Assembly: GCF_001729745.1 (NCBI RefSeq)
Contig: NZ_CP017186.1
Coordinates: forward strand, 2,666,001-2,730,000
DNA: 64,000 nt
From: Enterobacter hormaechei subsp. hoffmannii
GTDB lineage: Bacteria; Pseudomonadota; Gammaproteobacteria; Enterobacterales; Enterobacteriaceae
Reading direction: 5' to 3'
The position numbers were made by a program, and so were the translations under genes. This document shows positions 53,229 to 64,000 of the stretch, in pieces (position 1 is the first letter of the stretch; every line of letters starts with the position of its first letter). The notes below the pieces were generated by a model. That model was not told the DNA's origin and searched no databases. It was given only the letters and a program-made list of their open reading frames with translations.

Positions 53229-53807
53229 TTAAACAGCGTGTTCGATCTGTTCATCCAGCAGTTGTGGAATAATATCGGCAGCATCCCGGGAAAGTTTACG
53301 TCTTTTTACGGCTCGGGATGGAGGCTGGCATAAACTACAGGCGAAGCTGCCCGCAGGCTGGTGCGCGTGGGTAATAAAATTGCCGTCACAGCAGTTGCAG
53401 CGCGACAATTCAAGCATTCCGCTTTCAACAAAACGCACCAGCGTCCATGCGCGGGTCAGCGCCAGCAGGGGTCCCTGTTCCTGCTGCGGGCATTGCTCAA
53501 GGTAAAGTTTGTAGGCTTTAATCACGGCATCCACGCCACTGCATAAGCCCGTTTTAAGCAGGTACTGCCAGGCGTTACAGAACATGGAAGCATGGATGTT
53601 CTGCTCCCAGGTCATGAACCAGTCAGTCGAAAACGGCAGCATGCCTTTTGGCGGTGGGCTACCACGCAATTCTTTGTACAGCTTGATCAAACGACCACGG
53701 CTCAGTTGCGTCTCGCTTTCCAGCATTTGTAAACGCGCACCCAGCGTGATGAGTTCCATTGCCAGCTGGATATCACGGGCTTCCTGAACAATGCTTTTTT
53801 CGCTCAT
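53229..53807 (-). CDS. flhC: Flagellar master regulator subunit FlhC
   Basis: FlhC pairs with FlhD (FlhD4C2) to activate class II flagellar genes. The 192-residue protein has the E. coli length and a C-terminal zinc site of four cysteines ([11 protein letters not shown] and FACSLCQPP). It starts two bases after flhD. Confidence 0.97.
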   Translation of the reverse strand: MSEKSIVQEARDIQLAMELITLGARLQMLESETQLSRGRLIKLYKELRGSPPPKGMLPFSTDWFMTWEQNIHASMFCNAWQYLLKTGLCSGVDAVIKAYKLYLEQCPQQEQGPLLALTRAWTLVRFVESGMLELSRCNCCDGNFITHAHQPAGSFACSLCQPPSRAVKRRKLSRDAADIIPQLLDEQIEHAV

Positions 53808-53809
53808 TG

Positions 53810-54160
53810 TTAAGCCCTTTTCTTCCGGGCTACGTCGTCAGGCTGGCTGATTTCGTTGAGCAGGCGGGTGGAGAGAAGAATACCGGTGTGGATCTGTTGC
53901 AGATCGTCCACGCGGGATTCCTGAGTCAGACGCGTAATGGTCTGCGGGTTATCGAAACGGAACTGGCAGACAAGCTGATTGGTTTCAGCCAGCTTGACCA
54001 TCTGCGGAAGTGTTAATCCCCCCAGCATGGTTGCCATCTCTTCGTTAACACCCAGACGAAACATCGCTGACGGTTTGTCCTGACTAATCAAACGCTGCGC
54101 GAGCAATAAATACGACAAATTGATGTCGTAAATATGTTTTAGCAACTCGGATGTATGCAT
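53810..54160 (-). CDS. flhD: Flagellar master regulator subunit FlhD
   Basis: FlhD is the partner of FlhC and needs it for DNA binding. Starting at [13 protein letters not shown] the product is 116 residues, as in E. coli; an ATG three codons upstream (54169) is also possible. The conserved [19 protein letters not shown] is present. The long upstream region carries a CRP site. Confidence 0.96.
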   Translation of the reverse strand: MHTSELLKHIYDINLSYLLLAQRLISQDKPSAMFRLGVNEEMATMLGGLTLPQMVKLAETNQLVCQFRFDNPQTITRLTQESRVDDLQQIHTGILLSTRLLNEISQPDDVARKKRA

Positions 54161-54669
54161 TTTTCCCATCCCGAATAACCAACTATTATTTTTATGCGGA
54201 AAGACCGCACCCCGTGATGTCGCCGGGAAATCACCCGGTATAAAAAGAAAAGGCCAAATGCATAGTTGAATTTAGGTTTGTACGTCGTAAAGCGCGTGAC
54301 CGGTTAACATGGCCAAAATGTCGGTTACACATTTTATCTTTTCTTACAAATAACTAAGATTTTTCCTAATTCGACGCAAACTCTACTCGTCAGTTTTGAC
54401 ACATACAATGCAGCCCCCCCTGGAATTTAAAAAAAATGTGATCTGTGTCACATAATTTACGCGAATGTAACCCATAAATCCATCAGCGTGACTTGTAATT
54501 TGGGTGTTTTTTATCCAACCCAAGCTTGTTTATATTCTTCAGGAACGAATACTCATGCATCCGGACGGGGGAATTGGGTCTGGGAAATGTAAAGACAGGG
54601 CAAATCCGCATTGATCTGCTATGGGGAAAACTTCACGTTGAAACTACCATTAATTAATAAAGTAAAAAC
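54161..54669 (-). promoter_or_regulatory. flhDC promoter and leader region
   Basis: A long AT-rich region upstream of flhD. In E. coli the flhDC mRNA has a leader of about 200 nt targeted by several sRNAs and by CsrA; the spacing here from the CRP site to flhD allows a similar leader. I could not fix the -10 element. No gene was seen. Confidence 0.55.
54434..54455 (-). promoter_or_regulatory. CRP site of flhDC
   Basis: TGTGATCTGTGTCACA (54437-54452) with A-rich flanks is an excellent CRP core. Its centre is about 285 bases upstream of the flhD start. With CRP near -72 as in E. coli, the leader would be about 210 nt. Confidence 0.85.
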
Positions 54670-54681
54670 AGGAGGTTAACG

Positions 54682-54786
54682 CTGGCAACACAGAAATCAG
54701 TTTCGTTGCGTAACGATCTACGCCGGGTTGATGATGAGTTAAGGCGAGTTAACCACCCGGAAGGGAAAATGTGTAATTTACGTTAA
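54682..54786 (+). CDS. Possible 34-codon small ORF with CTG start
   Basis: A perfect AGGAGG (54670-54675) stands six bases before CTG at 54682, opening a frame of 34 codons to TAA at 54784. The product would begin MATQKSVSLRNDLRRVDDEL if CTG is read as methionine. It is strongly charged and helix-like. There is no ATG, GTG or TTG with comparable signal in this frame. It lies about 170 bases before uspC on the same strand. It may be chance; translation is not proven. Confidence 0.25.
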   Translation: MATQKSVSLRNDLRRVDDELRRVNHPEGKMCNLR

Positions 54787-54956
54787 GCTGTTAATTTTTT
54801 TCATTTAGGCCATCTTTTCAGTTATTCTTCTTATAAGAATAATTAATGAATAATTATGATAAGCTTCACACTAATGACGCATTCACCTCTTGCAGTAATG
54901 GCAGTTTCGCGGTAAAGCTGGGGAAACTTGTCATTCTGACATCAAAGGAGTGCGTG

Positions 54957-55385
54957 ATGAGTTACTCCCATCTGCTTGTTTCAGTTGCTGTTTCTCCCGA
55001 AAGCCACCAGCTTGTCGCCCGAGCCGTATCCATCGCCCGCCCCGCCAATGCCCGCATCAGCCTGATCACGCTGGCCGCGGAACCCGAAATGTATAATCAG
55101 CTGGCTGCGCCGATGCTGGAAGATATACGTGAGGTATTGCAGGAGGAAACGCACCAATTCCTGCAAGAGTTGGTGGAGAGGGCAGACTATCCGATTCATC
55201 AGACCGTTATCGCGACCGGTGAATTAAGCGCGCATATACTCGACATCTGTCAGAAAGAGAATATTGACCTGGTTATTTGCGGAAATCATAACCAGAGTTT
55301 TTTTTCTCGTGCGGCATGCTCGGCAAAATCTATCGTTTCGTCAAGCCAGGTTGATGTCCTGCTGGTGCCTCTTGGGGGCAATTAA
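54957..55385 (+). CDS. uspC: Universal stress protein C
   Basis: A 142-residue UspA-family protein with the E. coli UspC length and close similarity. It has the C-terminal ICGNHNQSFFSRAACSAKSIVSSSQVDVLL core. UspC is linked to growth-arrest survival, salt stress and motility. AAGGAG lies six bases before the ATG; the frame extends 37 codons upstream without similarity. The stop overlaps a hairpin (GGGGGCA 55374-55380 with TGCCCCC 55386-55392) shared with convergent otsA. Confidence 0.94.
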   Translation: MSYSHLLVSVAVSPESHQLVARAVSIARPANARISLITLAAEPEMYNQLAAPMLEDIREVLQEETHQFLQELVERADYPIHQTVIATGELSAHILDICQKENIDLVICGNHNQSFFSRAACSAKSIVSSSQVDVLLVPLGGN

Positions 55386-55400
55386 TGCCCCCGGAGAAAA

Positions 55401-57756
<2,356 letters not shown>

Positions 57757-58740
57757 TCAGACGGTACGCTTAGCTTTTTGCTTGTAACGGTCGAAGATCA
57801 CTGCTGCCAGCAGGATCAGGCCGCGTACGACGTACTGAGAGAACGGAGAAATATTAAGCAGGTTCATGGCGTTCTCCACGGTCCCCAGAATCAGGATCCC
57901 CGCAACCACATATGAGATTTTTCCGATGCCGCCCTTGAGGGATACGCCCCCCAATACGCAGGCTGAAATGACAATCAGCTCATAACCGATAGAGGTCATT
58001 GGCTGGCCGCTGGTCATACGCGACGCCAGAATAATCCCCGCCGCTGCCGACACAAGCCCGGAAAGCACGAAGATAATGATCTTGGTCCGTACGACCGGGA
58101 CACCCGCCAGACGCGCCGCTTCCTCGTTCCCGCCAATCGCCAGGGTATTACGACCAAAGGTGGTGCGGTTAAGCAGGAAACCAAACAGGATCAGACAGGC
58201 TACCGTCAGCCAGATAGGCGCAGGCAAGCCCAGCCAGTTGGCATAGCCCAGCGTAAAGAAGCGCTCGTCTTCAATCCCCACCGCCTTACCGTCGGAGATG
58301 ATATAGGCCAGACCGCGCACGATTTGCATGGTCGCAAGCGTCGTGATCAGGGCGTTAATCTTCAGGCGCGCAATCACAAAGCCGTTCACCAGACCGCTCA
58401 GCACGCCGAGCATCAGCCCCGCCAGCACGCCGATCCACAGGCTTTCGGTCATATTGATCACCACGGCAGTGGTGACCCCGGCACAGGCAATCACCGAGGC
58501 GACCGACAGGTCAAAATCGCCGGAGGCCAGGCAGAATAGCATTCCGCAGGCCACCATGCCGGACATGGAGATGGCCAGCCCCAGCCCCTTCATGTTGATG
58601 AAGGTCGCGAAGTTTGGCACAAAAATCGCGCACGCAACGAACAGGGCGGCAAAAACCACCAACATGCCGTACTGGTCCCAGATGCGGCCAAAACTGAAAG
58701 CCGACTTCGGCGCTCCGGATGTAGTAACAGAGGACATCAT
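57757..58740 (-). CDS. araH: L-arabinose ABC transporter permease AraH
   Basis: AraH is the membrane channel of the high-affinity arabinose importer. The 327-residue protein has about ten membrane segments and the permease loop GGNEEAARLAGVPVVRTKI that meets AraG. It follows araG with an 11-base gap. Confidence 0.97.
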   Translation of the reverse strand: MMSSVTTSGAPKSAFSFGRIWDQYGMLVVFAALFVACAIFVPNFATFINMKGLGLAISMSGMVACGMLFCLASGDFDLSVASVIACAGVTTAVVINMTESLWIGVLAGLMLGVLSGLVNGFVIARLKINALITTLATMQIVRGLAYIISDGKAVGIEDERFFTLGYANWLGLPAPIWLTVACLILFGFLLNRTTFGRNTLAIGGNEEAARLAGVPVVRTKIIIFVLSGLVSAAAGIILASRMTSGQPMTSIGYELIVISACVLGGVSLKGGIGKISYVVAGILILGTVENAMNLLNISPFSQYVVRGLILLAAVIFDRYKQKAKRTV

Positions 58741-58751
58741 TGACTCCTTAC

Positions 58752-60266
58752 TCAGGCGACAGCCTGGCTAACTTTAGGCATGGCGAGACTCAACGCCTGT
58801 TGTTCATTCGCCTGTTCATGCAGCAATTCACCGGCAATTTCGCCTTCACGCATCACTACAATGCGGTCGGCGACGCCCAGCACCTCGGGCAGATCGCTGG
58901 AGGCGAACAGCACCGCCACGCCGCGTTTTGCCAGCTCATAGATGACGTTATAGATTTCGTGTTTCGCCCCCACGTCGATACCGCGCGTTGGTTCATCCAG
59001 CAAAATGACCTTCATGTCTTCCGACAGCCAGCGCCCCAGAATGGCTTTTTGCTGGTTGCCGCCGGACAGGTTCATGATCAGCTGTTCAGCCCCGGTAGTT
59101 TTGATGTTCAGCGAACGGATATGGTGATCAGCGTTGCGCGCCTCCCACCCGTCGTTAATCAGACATCCCGCGCGGATGAACTTGCGCCGGGCAGAGATGT
59201 TGATGTTGTCGCGCACCGAGTGCACTGGAATAATGCCTTCGGCCTTTCGATCCTCCGGACAGAGCATGATGCCCGCGTTAATCGCCTGCGCAGGCTTCTG
59301 TATATCGACCTTTTTCCCGTCGACGAAGACCTGGCCCTGGGTAATACGCGTCCCGCCAAACAGCCCTTTCATCAGCTCGCTGCGCCCTGCCCCCACAAGG
59401 CCAAACAGCCCGACGATTTCGCCGCTGCGCACCGAGAGTGAAATAGGTGTGCGCACGCCTGGGGCTTTAACGCTATCCAGACGCAGACGCTCAGGGCCGT
59501 AATCGCGCGGCTTCCAGTGGTAAATATCCCCCAGATCGCGCCCGACCATCGCCTGCACCAGCTGGTCATGATTGACCTGCTGCATATCGGTGAAGGTGCG
59601 CACGTAGCGGCCATCCTTAAACACGGTGATGGCATCGCTTAAGGCAAAAATCTCTTCCATACGGTGGGAGACGTACAGAATGATGCGGCCCTCTTTGCGC
59701 AGCTCGCGGATCACGCGAAAGAGGTTTTCAATTTCACGCGCCGAGAGCGAGCTGGTTGGCTCGTCAAAAGCGATGATCTTGGCGTTACGCGCCAGCGCTT
59801 TGGCAATTTCCACCATCTGCCACTGGCCGATGGAGAGATACTTGAGGGGCGTTTGCGGATCGACATCCAGCCCAAGGTGCCTGAGTTGCAAGCCCGCTTC
59901 ATAGTTGAGCAGCGAGCGGTTGACCACGCCGCTTTTATGCGGAAGCTGGCCCAGGTAGATGTTCTCCGCCACGGTCATTTCAGGAATGAGATGCAGCTCC
60001 TGATAGATGATGGCGACGCCCGCGTTTAACGCTGCCGTGGTATCGGCAAAGGCCACCTCTTCGCCGCGAATGGCCAGCGTGCCGGTGGTGGGCGTGTAGT
60101 TGCCGCTGAGAATTTTTAGCAGCGTGGATTTTCCCGCGCCGTTCTCCCCCATCAGGGCATGAACCTGGCCGGCATAGCAGTCGAAGCTGATATCGGTCAG
60201 CGCGTTTACGCCGGGGAATGTTTTACCGATGCCGCGGAAAGAGAGATACGGATCAGACTGTTGCAT
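58752..60266 (-). CDS. araG: L-arabinose ABC transporter ATP-binding protein AraG
   Basis: AraG is the tandem ATPase of the arabinose importer. The 504-residue protein has two ATP-binding halves. The first carries Walker [15 protein letters not shown] near 37-50. The second has a variant [13 protein letters not shown], with arginine for lysine, as usual in this sugar subfamily, and the signature [16 protein letters not shown]. It lies between araF and araH. Confidence 0.97.
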   Translation of the reverse strand: MQQSDPYLSFRGIGKTFPGVNALTDISFDCYAGQVHALMGENGAGKSTLLKILSGNYTPTTGTLAIRGEEVAFADTTAALNAGVAIIYQELHLIPEMTVAENIYLGQLPHKSGVVNRSLLNYEAGLQLRHLGLDVDPQTPLKYLSIGQWQMVEIAKALARNAKIIAFDEPTSSLSAREIENLFRVIRELRKEGRIILYVSHRMEEIFALSDAITVFKDGRYVRTFTDMQQVNHDQLVQAMVGRDLGDIYHWKPRDYGPERLRLDSVKAPGVRTPISLSVRSGEIVGLFGLVGAGRSELMKGLFGGTRITQGQVFVDGKKVDIQKPAQAINAGIMLCPEDRKAEGIIPVHSVRDNINISARRKFIRAGCLINDGWEARNADHHIRSLNIKTTGAEQLIMNLSGGNQQKAILGRWLSEDMKVILLDEPTRGIDVGAKHEIYNVIYELAKRGVAVLFASSDLPEVLGVADRIVVMREGEIAGELLHEQANEQQALSLAMPKVSQAVA

Positions 60267-60300
60267 AACGACTCCGTGATTCCTGTAGTGTGTACGTCAG

Positions 60301-60323
60301 GCCCCTCACGGCGTGTGAGGGGC
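60301..60323 (-). repeat. Intercistronic hairpin between araF and araG
   Basis: GCCCCTCAC (60301-60309) pairs perfectly with GTGAGGGGC (60315-60323). With no T tract it probably stabilises araF mRNA, so the binding protein is made in excess over AraG and AraH. Confidence 0.75.
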
Positions 60324-60337
60324 GCAATCACAGCGTA

Positions 60338-61327
60338 TTACTTACCGCCCAGTCCTTTTTTCGCCAGCTCCTCTTTGAAATTATCGCGGGTGATCAGCAC
60401 CACATCGGTTACTTCGGTGAATTTCGGCGGCTCAACCCCCTTGGTCACCCAGTTGTAAAGCATTTCGCTGGATTTATAGCCGTGGACATCCGGGCTTGGC
60501 AGCAGAGAGCCGTAGAAGCCGGTCGCCTGCGCTTTAGACAGTTCGCTCACGGCGTCCACGCCGTTGATGCCGATCCCGATAATGTCCGGTGCTTTAAAGC
60601 CCTGGCCTTCCGTTGCACGCACGCCGCCCAGCACGGTGTTATCGTTCATCCCCACCACCAGCCAGTGTTTCACCTCCGGATGCTGGACGAGCATAGAGTT
60701 CGCCGCATCAAAGGCGCCCGGGATATCGTTGGATTTGGTCGGGACTTTGTAGATTTGTTTTTCCGGGAAGCCAGCCGCTTTTAGCGCGTCCATGGAGCCC
60801 GTGGTGCGACGACGGGCGGTATCCAGCTCGTCAGCGGTAATCGCCATCACGGCGGTCTCTTTTACATCCCAGCCGCGTTTTTGCATCTCTTTATAGAGCT
60901 CCTGGCCCTGACGCTCGCCGATTTTGGTGGCCGCCATCATCACCAGCGGAACGGTATCCATCGGTTTGCCTTTGGCATTCACGAACTGATCGTCCACCGC
61001 AATCACTTTCATGTCATAACCGCGCGCTTTCGCGGCAATCGCTGAACCCAGCTTTGGATCCGGCGTACAGATAACGAAACCTTTCGCGCCGCTCGCCGCC
61101 AGGCTATCAATGGCGTTAAGCGTTTTCTCGCCGTCAGGTACGGCGATTTTAATTACCTCAAATCCCAAATCTTTTCCGGCTTTATCAGCAAATTTCCATT
61201 CGGTTTGGAACCACGGTTCTTCCGGCTGTTTAACCAGAAAACCGAGCTTTAAATTTTCAGCGATAGCGGATTGTGACATAACGGCAGCCAGGCCGATGGC
61301 CGCCAGCGCTTTAGTAAATTTGTGCAT
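60338..61327 (-). CDS. araF: L-arabinose-binding periplasmic protein AraF
   Basis: AraF binds arabinose in the periplasm and delivers it to AraGH. Starting at MHKFTKALAAIG the product is 329 residues, as in E. coli, with a signal peptide cut near AIA-ENLKLGF. The ligand-site segments (QPEEPWFQTEW, RRRTTGSMDAL, GIGINGVDAV) are conserved. An in-frame ATG at 61348 adds seven residues. Confidence 0.97.
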   Translation of the reverse strand: MHKFTKALAAIGLAAVMSQSAIAENLKLGFLVKQPEEPWFQTEWKFADKAGKDLGFEVIKIAVPDGEKTLNAIDSLAASGAKGFVICTPDPKLGSAIAAKARGYDMKVIAVDDQFVNAKGKPMDTVPLVMMAATKIGERQGQELYKEMQKRGWDVKETAVMAITADELDTARRRTTGSMDALKAAGFPEKQIYKVPTKSNDIPGAFDAANSMLVQHPEVKHWLVVGMNDNTVLGGVRATEGQGFKAPDIIGIGINGVDAVSELSKAQATGFYGSLLPSPDVHGYKSSEMLYNWVTKGVEPPKFTEVTDVVLITRDNFKEELAKKGLGGK

Positions 61328-61643
61328 GGTAAACTCCAGCTTTAGCATTCTTATCTGTAGGGAATAATGGCGAACAACTTATTTAATCGGACTTAAAACA
61401 AGGCATTAGCGCTTACCTCGTTATAAGCGTTATTGCTGGAGATAGTTTTAGCGGGAAATTAATCATCCATAAGAGAGCGACATCACACCGCAGAATTACA
61501 GTAATTGCGTACATAAATTCAGCGAAAAATGACATAAAAAAGGACGTAATTGTCCTACAAATGGAAAGGAGTTAAGCAGGATTATCCATAAGGTCAGCTA
61601 AGAAATCCCTGTAACCCGGACGCCTTAGCGTCCGGCAGAAAAT
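61328..61643 (-). promoter_or_regulatory. araFGH control region
   Basis: This 316-base gap should hold the AraC and CRP sites of araFGH. TCCATA, the conserved AraC half-site end, occurs near 61468 and again at 61585-61590, the latter as AAGC-N7-TCCATA (consensus TAGC-N7-TCCATA). A TGTGA half-site lies near 61485 on the minus strand. A GC-rich hairpin (CCGGACGC pairing with GCGTCCGG, near 61617-61636) follows the next gene. Individual sites are tentative. Confidence 0.45.
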
Positions 61644-62204
61644 TTACCAGCGGTAATAGATGTGTTCAGCATGATCGCGCACGGGGGCGTCGTCGCCCAG
61701 CAGACGCGCAGAGAGCGTCAGCGCAAAGTCAAAAGCGTGCCCCAGCCCCTTGCCGCTGATGAGGTTGTTATCCTCCACCACCGGCGCATCCACATATACT
61801 CCATCATCAACGGTCTGCCAAAGATCGCCGGAACAGACGTAGCGCCGCCCCTTCAGTAGCCCGTTTGCGCCCAGCACCCGCGCAGCCGCAGAGCAGATCG
61901 GGCAGATGAGTTTGCCGTGCTCGTCATGCGCGGAAACAAAGCGTATCACCTCCTGGTTAGCCGCAAGATTGATACTCCCCTGCGGCCCACCGGGTAACAC
62001 GACCGCGTCATACAGCGTATTAGTACGTTCCGTTAAGGTACTGTCAGCAACCATGGGGATATTGTGGTAACTCACTACCGCACGGGACTCCGCGCAGGCC
62101 AGCGTTTCCACCTCAATCTGCAAGCGACGCAGGATATCAACTGTGATAATCGCTTCTGCTTCTTCAAAACCAGGTGCCAGCAGCACCGCAACTTTTGTCA
62201 TCAT
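61644..62204 (-). CDS. DJ-1/PfpI family protein
   Basis: A 186-residue protein of the DJ-1/PfpI superfamily. It has the glutamate of the family in APGFEEAEAIITVD and the nucleophile-elbow cysteine in ICPICSAAARVLG. Relatives act as chaperones, glyoxalases or peptidases; this one is not identical to YajL and its activity is unknown. The start may be either of two adjacent ATG codons (62204 or 62201). It lies downstream of a possible FNR site. Confidence 0.88.
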   Translation of the reverse strand: MMTKVAVLLAPGFEEAEAIITVDILRRLQIEVETLACAESRAVVSYHNIPMVADSTLTERTNTLYDAVVLPGGPQGSINLAANQEVIRFVSAHDEHGKLICPICSAAARVLGANGLLKGRRYVCSGDLWQTVDDGVYVDAPVVEDNNLISGKGLGHAFDFALTLSARLLGDDAPVRDHAEHIYYRW

Positions 62205-62705
62205 AAACCTCTACGGGTGAAAAGATATAAAACATCGTTTCATTTTCCAGATCTGTTAGATAACAATCTTACGACGCGATCACAGAACCGTATATTGCGG
62301 GAAAATTGATTTAGCTCAAATTTGCTACAGCAGGATATATTTGCAGTTATTATTTCTGATTTAACACTTTCACAGAATTTCCCGCCACAGAAGGTTTCCT
62401 GAAACGATAAAAATGGGAAGAAATGATTTTAATATCATTAAAATCATATAGATAAAAAATATTATATCTCGTTACCTGTTTTCTGTTCTGCGCTATATTT
62501 AAATTTGTAATGTATGGTAAACACAGCCCAACTAAGAGTTTTCTTAATTCCAAGAGAAGCGTATGCTTATTTAAATCGAACACAGGACGTGAATTTTCGA
62601 GTTTGTTTACCTTGCAGAAATCTTTTTCTGTTATTCAATCGTCAGTACCTGCCGGGTCAGGTTTCGTAGCGGACATCAAGTCCCACAGTCAATAAGGATA
62701 TGAGT
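62205..62705. other. AT-rich gap before ftnB
   Basis: About 500 AT-rich bases between two divergent genes. It holds promoters for both and a possible FNR site at 62306-62319. A 77-codon frame on the minus strand (62350-62583) looks like chance. Nothing else was recognised. Confidence 0.45.
62306..62319. promoter_or_regulatory. Possible FNR site
   Basis: TTGATTTAGCTCAA matches the FNR consensus TTGAT-N4-ATCAA with one mismatch. It lies about 105 bases upstream of the DJ-1 gene and 390 bases upstream of ftnB. Confidence 0.35.
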
Positions 62706-63209
62706 ATGACTACCCAAACGATGATGCAAAAACTGAATGCCCAGATGAACCTGGAGTTTTATGCTTCAAATCTGCATCTGCATTTGAGCGCCTGGTGTTC
62801 CAGAAAAAGCCTCAACGGCACTGCCACCTTCTTTCGTACTCAGGCGCAAAGTAACGTCACGCACATGATGCGTGTCTTTAACTTTTTGAAAGCCATCGGC
62901 GCCAATCCCACAGTCAAAGAGCTTGAAACGATTGAAGATAATTACTCTTCTCTGGAGGAACTGTTCCAGAAAACGCTTGAAGAGTATGAGCAACGCTGTA
63001 CGAAGCTGAACAAGCTGGCCGATGAAGCCAAAGCGCAACAGGACATCATTACCCTCAAGTTTTTACGTGATATGGACAGAGAGCAGCAGCAGGATGGCAT
63101 GCTGCTGAAAACGCTCGCAGACGAAATCCGCAACGCGAAACGCGCGGGGATCTGTCTGGAGCAGACGGACCGCCATCTTCTCGACATAGCTACCGTGCAA
63201 CACCACTAA
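62706..63209 (+). CDS. ftnB: Ferritin-like protein FtnB
   Basis: A 167-residue non-heme ferritin of the FtnB type, which in Salmonella helps repair iron-sulfur enzymes. It keeps Glu17 and His53 of the ferroxidase centre, but residue 50 is Asn where FtnA has Glu (AQSNVTHMM), as in E. coli FtnB. Full iron-storage activity is therefore doubtful. The ATG at 62706 was chosen over that at 62700 because it aligns with E. coli FtnB and has AAGG at a proper distance. Confidence 0.93.
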   Translation: MTTQTMMQKLNAQMNLEFYASNLHLHLSAWCSRKSLNGTATFFRTQAQSNVTHMMRVFNFLKAIGANPTVKELETIEDNYSSLEELFQKTLEEYEQRCTKLNKLADEAKAQQDIITLKFLRDMDREQQQDGMLLKTLADEIRNAKRAGICLEQTDRHLLDIATVQHH

Positions 63210-63214
63210 GTTCC

Positions 63215-63250
63215 TTCACCCGCTCCCGTCAGGGAGTGGGTGCCAACTCC
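63215..63250 (+). terminator. Hairpin after ftnB
   Basis: CCCGCTCCC and GGGAGTGGG flank GTCA just after the ftnB stop, a perfect or near-perfect stem with G-T pairing. There is no T tract, so it is only a possible terminator. Confidence 0.45.
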
Positions 63251-63350
63251 CTGCTTTTGCTGACATTTAACAAATCAGATCTTGCTCCCAATGAATAACC
63301 ACACATCGTGTAATGATTTGTTTAATTACATTCATTAACGAGGGAGCATC

Positions 63351-64000
63351 ATGATCACCATTGAGTTTATTGTCATTATCCTCTGCCTGCTGGTAGGTAC
63401 CCGCTTCGGCGGGATGGGCCTGGGGCTGATAAGCGGCATCGGCCTGTTTATTTTGAGTTTTGTCTTTGGTCTGCAACCCGGTAAACCGCCGGTTGACGTG
63501 ATGCTCACGATCCTGGCCGTCATCGGCTGCGCGGCCACACTACAAACCGCCGGTGGCCTGAACGTGATGATGCAATTCGCAGAGCGCCTGCTGCGTAAAC
63601 ATCCCCAGCACATCACCCTTCTCGCGCCGTTTACCACCTGGATGTTGACCTTTCTCTGCGGGACCGGCCACGTCGTCTACACTATGTTTCCCATTATCGC
63701 GGATATCGCCCTGAAAAAAGGCATTCGCCCGGAACGGCCGATGGCGGTGGCCTCGGTGGCCTCACAGATGGCGATCACCGCCTCCCCCGTTTCCGTGGCC
63801 GTCGTTTCGCTGGTCTCAATTCTGGGTGCGCAGCACGGTATCGGCCACGCGTGGGGGATCCTCGAAATACTCGCCGTTTCCGTACCGGCCTCACTGTCAG
63901 GCGTCGCCATTGCGGCACTGTGGAGCCTGCGCCGGGGAAAAAACCTCGCAGACGATCCTGAATTTCAGGAAAAGCTGAAAGATCCGAAACAGCGGGAGTT
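63351..64000 (+). CDS. Anaerobic C4-dicarboxylate transporter, DcuA/DcuB family, 3' end outside the window
   Basis: The frame opens at ATG 63351 with AGGGAG seven bases upstream and stays open for 216 codons to the edge. The product has many membrane segments. It matches DcuA/DcuB in hallmark stretches such as LQPGKPPVDVML, LCGTGHVVYTMFPII, RPERPMAVASVASQM and SPVSVAVVSLVS. These proteins exchange fumarate, malate or aspartate for succinate in anaerobic growth. DcuA or DcuB cannot be decided from the first half. E. coli has no dcu gene beside ftnB. Confidence 0.92.
   Translation, partial: MITIEFIVIILCLLVGTRFGGMGLGLISGIGLFILSFVFGLQPGKPPVDVMLTILAVIGCAATLQTAGGLNVMMQFAERLLRKHPQHITLLAPFTTWMLTFLCGTGHVVYTMFPIIADIALKKGIRPERPMAVASVASQMAITASPVSVAVVSLVSILGAQHGIGHAWGILEILAVSVPASLSGVAIAALWSLRRGKNLADDPEFQEKLKDPKQRE

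Noticed and set aside
62350..62583. 77-codon frame on the minus strand before ftnB
   Set aside because: Very AT-rich, no ribosome site seen, low-complexity product of Asn, Lys, Ile and Tyr typical of non-coding DNA.

Overview
The window looks like chromosome from a motile enterobacterium close to Enterobacter, Lelliottia or Leclercia. Most genes match Escherichia coli proteins nearly residue for residue and largely keep the E. coli gene order. REP and ERIC repeats sit between genes, and the flagellar and chemotaxis block is of the E. coli type. The species call is an inference. No rRNA, tRNA, CRISPR array, insertion sequence or integrase was seen. The vgrG at the left edge and the Dcu-type transporter at the right edge are both cut by the window.

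Left part (1-24.1 kb). A type VI secretion spike gene (vgrG) lies next to the Entner-Doudoroff block eda, edd, zwf with the regulator hexR and pykA. A perfect HexR palindrome precedes zwf and a GntR-like operator lies upstream of edd. Lipid A and cell-wall genes (lpxM, mepM) follow, then the zinc importer znuA / znuCB around a Zur box. Next come ruvB, ruvA and ruvC with a LexA box, then yebC, nudB, aspS, yecD, yecE, yecN and the tRNA-wobble pair cmoA and cmoB.

Middle (24.1-31.5 kb). cutC carries the MicL small RNA at its 3' end, with an ERIC element directly beyond. yecM and argS follow. An accessory stretch then holds two small AT-rich genes of eukaryote-like families (a stefin/cystatin-like protein and a two-repeat DM9 protein) and a rhamnogalacturonide pair: a GPH-type transporter and a GH105 hydrolase behind a KdgR-like box. 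The hydrolase pathway feeds sugar acids towards eda, so it fits the KDG metabolism at the left end.

Flagellar and chemotaxis region (31.6-54.2 kb). In the direction of transcription (leftward) it reads flhD-flhC, motA-motB-cheA-cheW, tar-tap-cheR-cheB-cheY-cheZ, flhB-flhA-flhE. Between cheW and tar, where E. coli has nothing, lie a dicarboxylate symporter and a five-gene archaic (Csu-type) chaperone-usher pilus operon. The tar operon has its own sigma-28 promoter, so the insertion need not break expression.

Right part (54.2-64 kb). After a long flhDC control region with a CRP site come uspC, the trehalose operon otsBA, the arabinose importer araFGH, a DJ-1/PfpI protein, the ferritin ftnB and a truncated DcuA/DcuB-type C4-dicarboxylate transporter.
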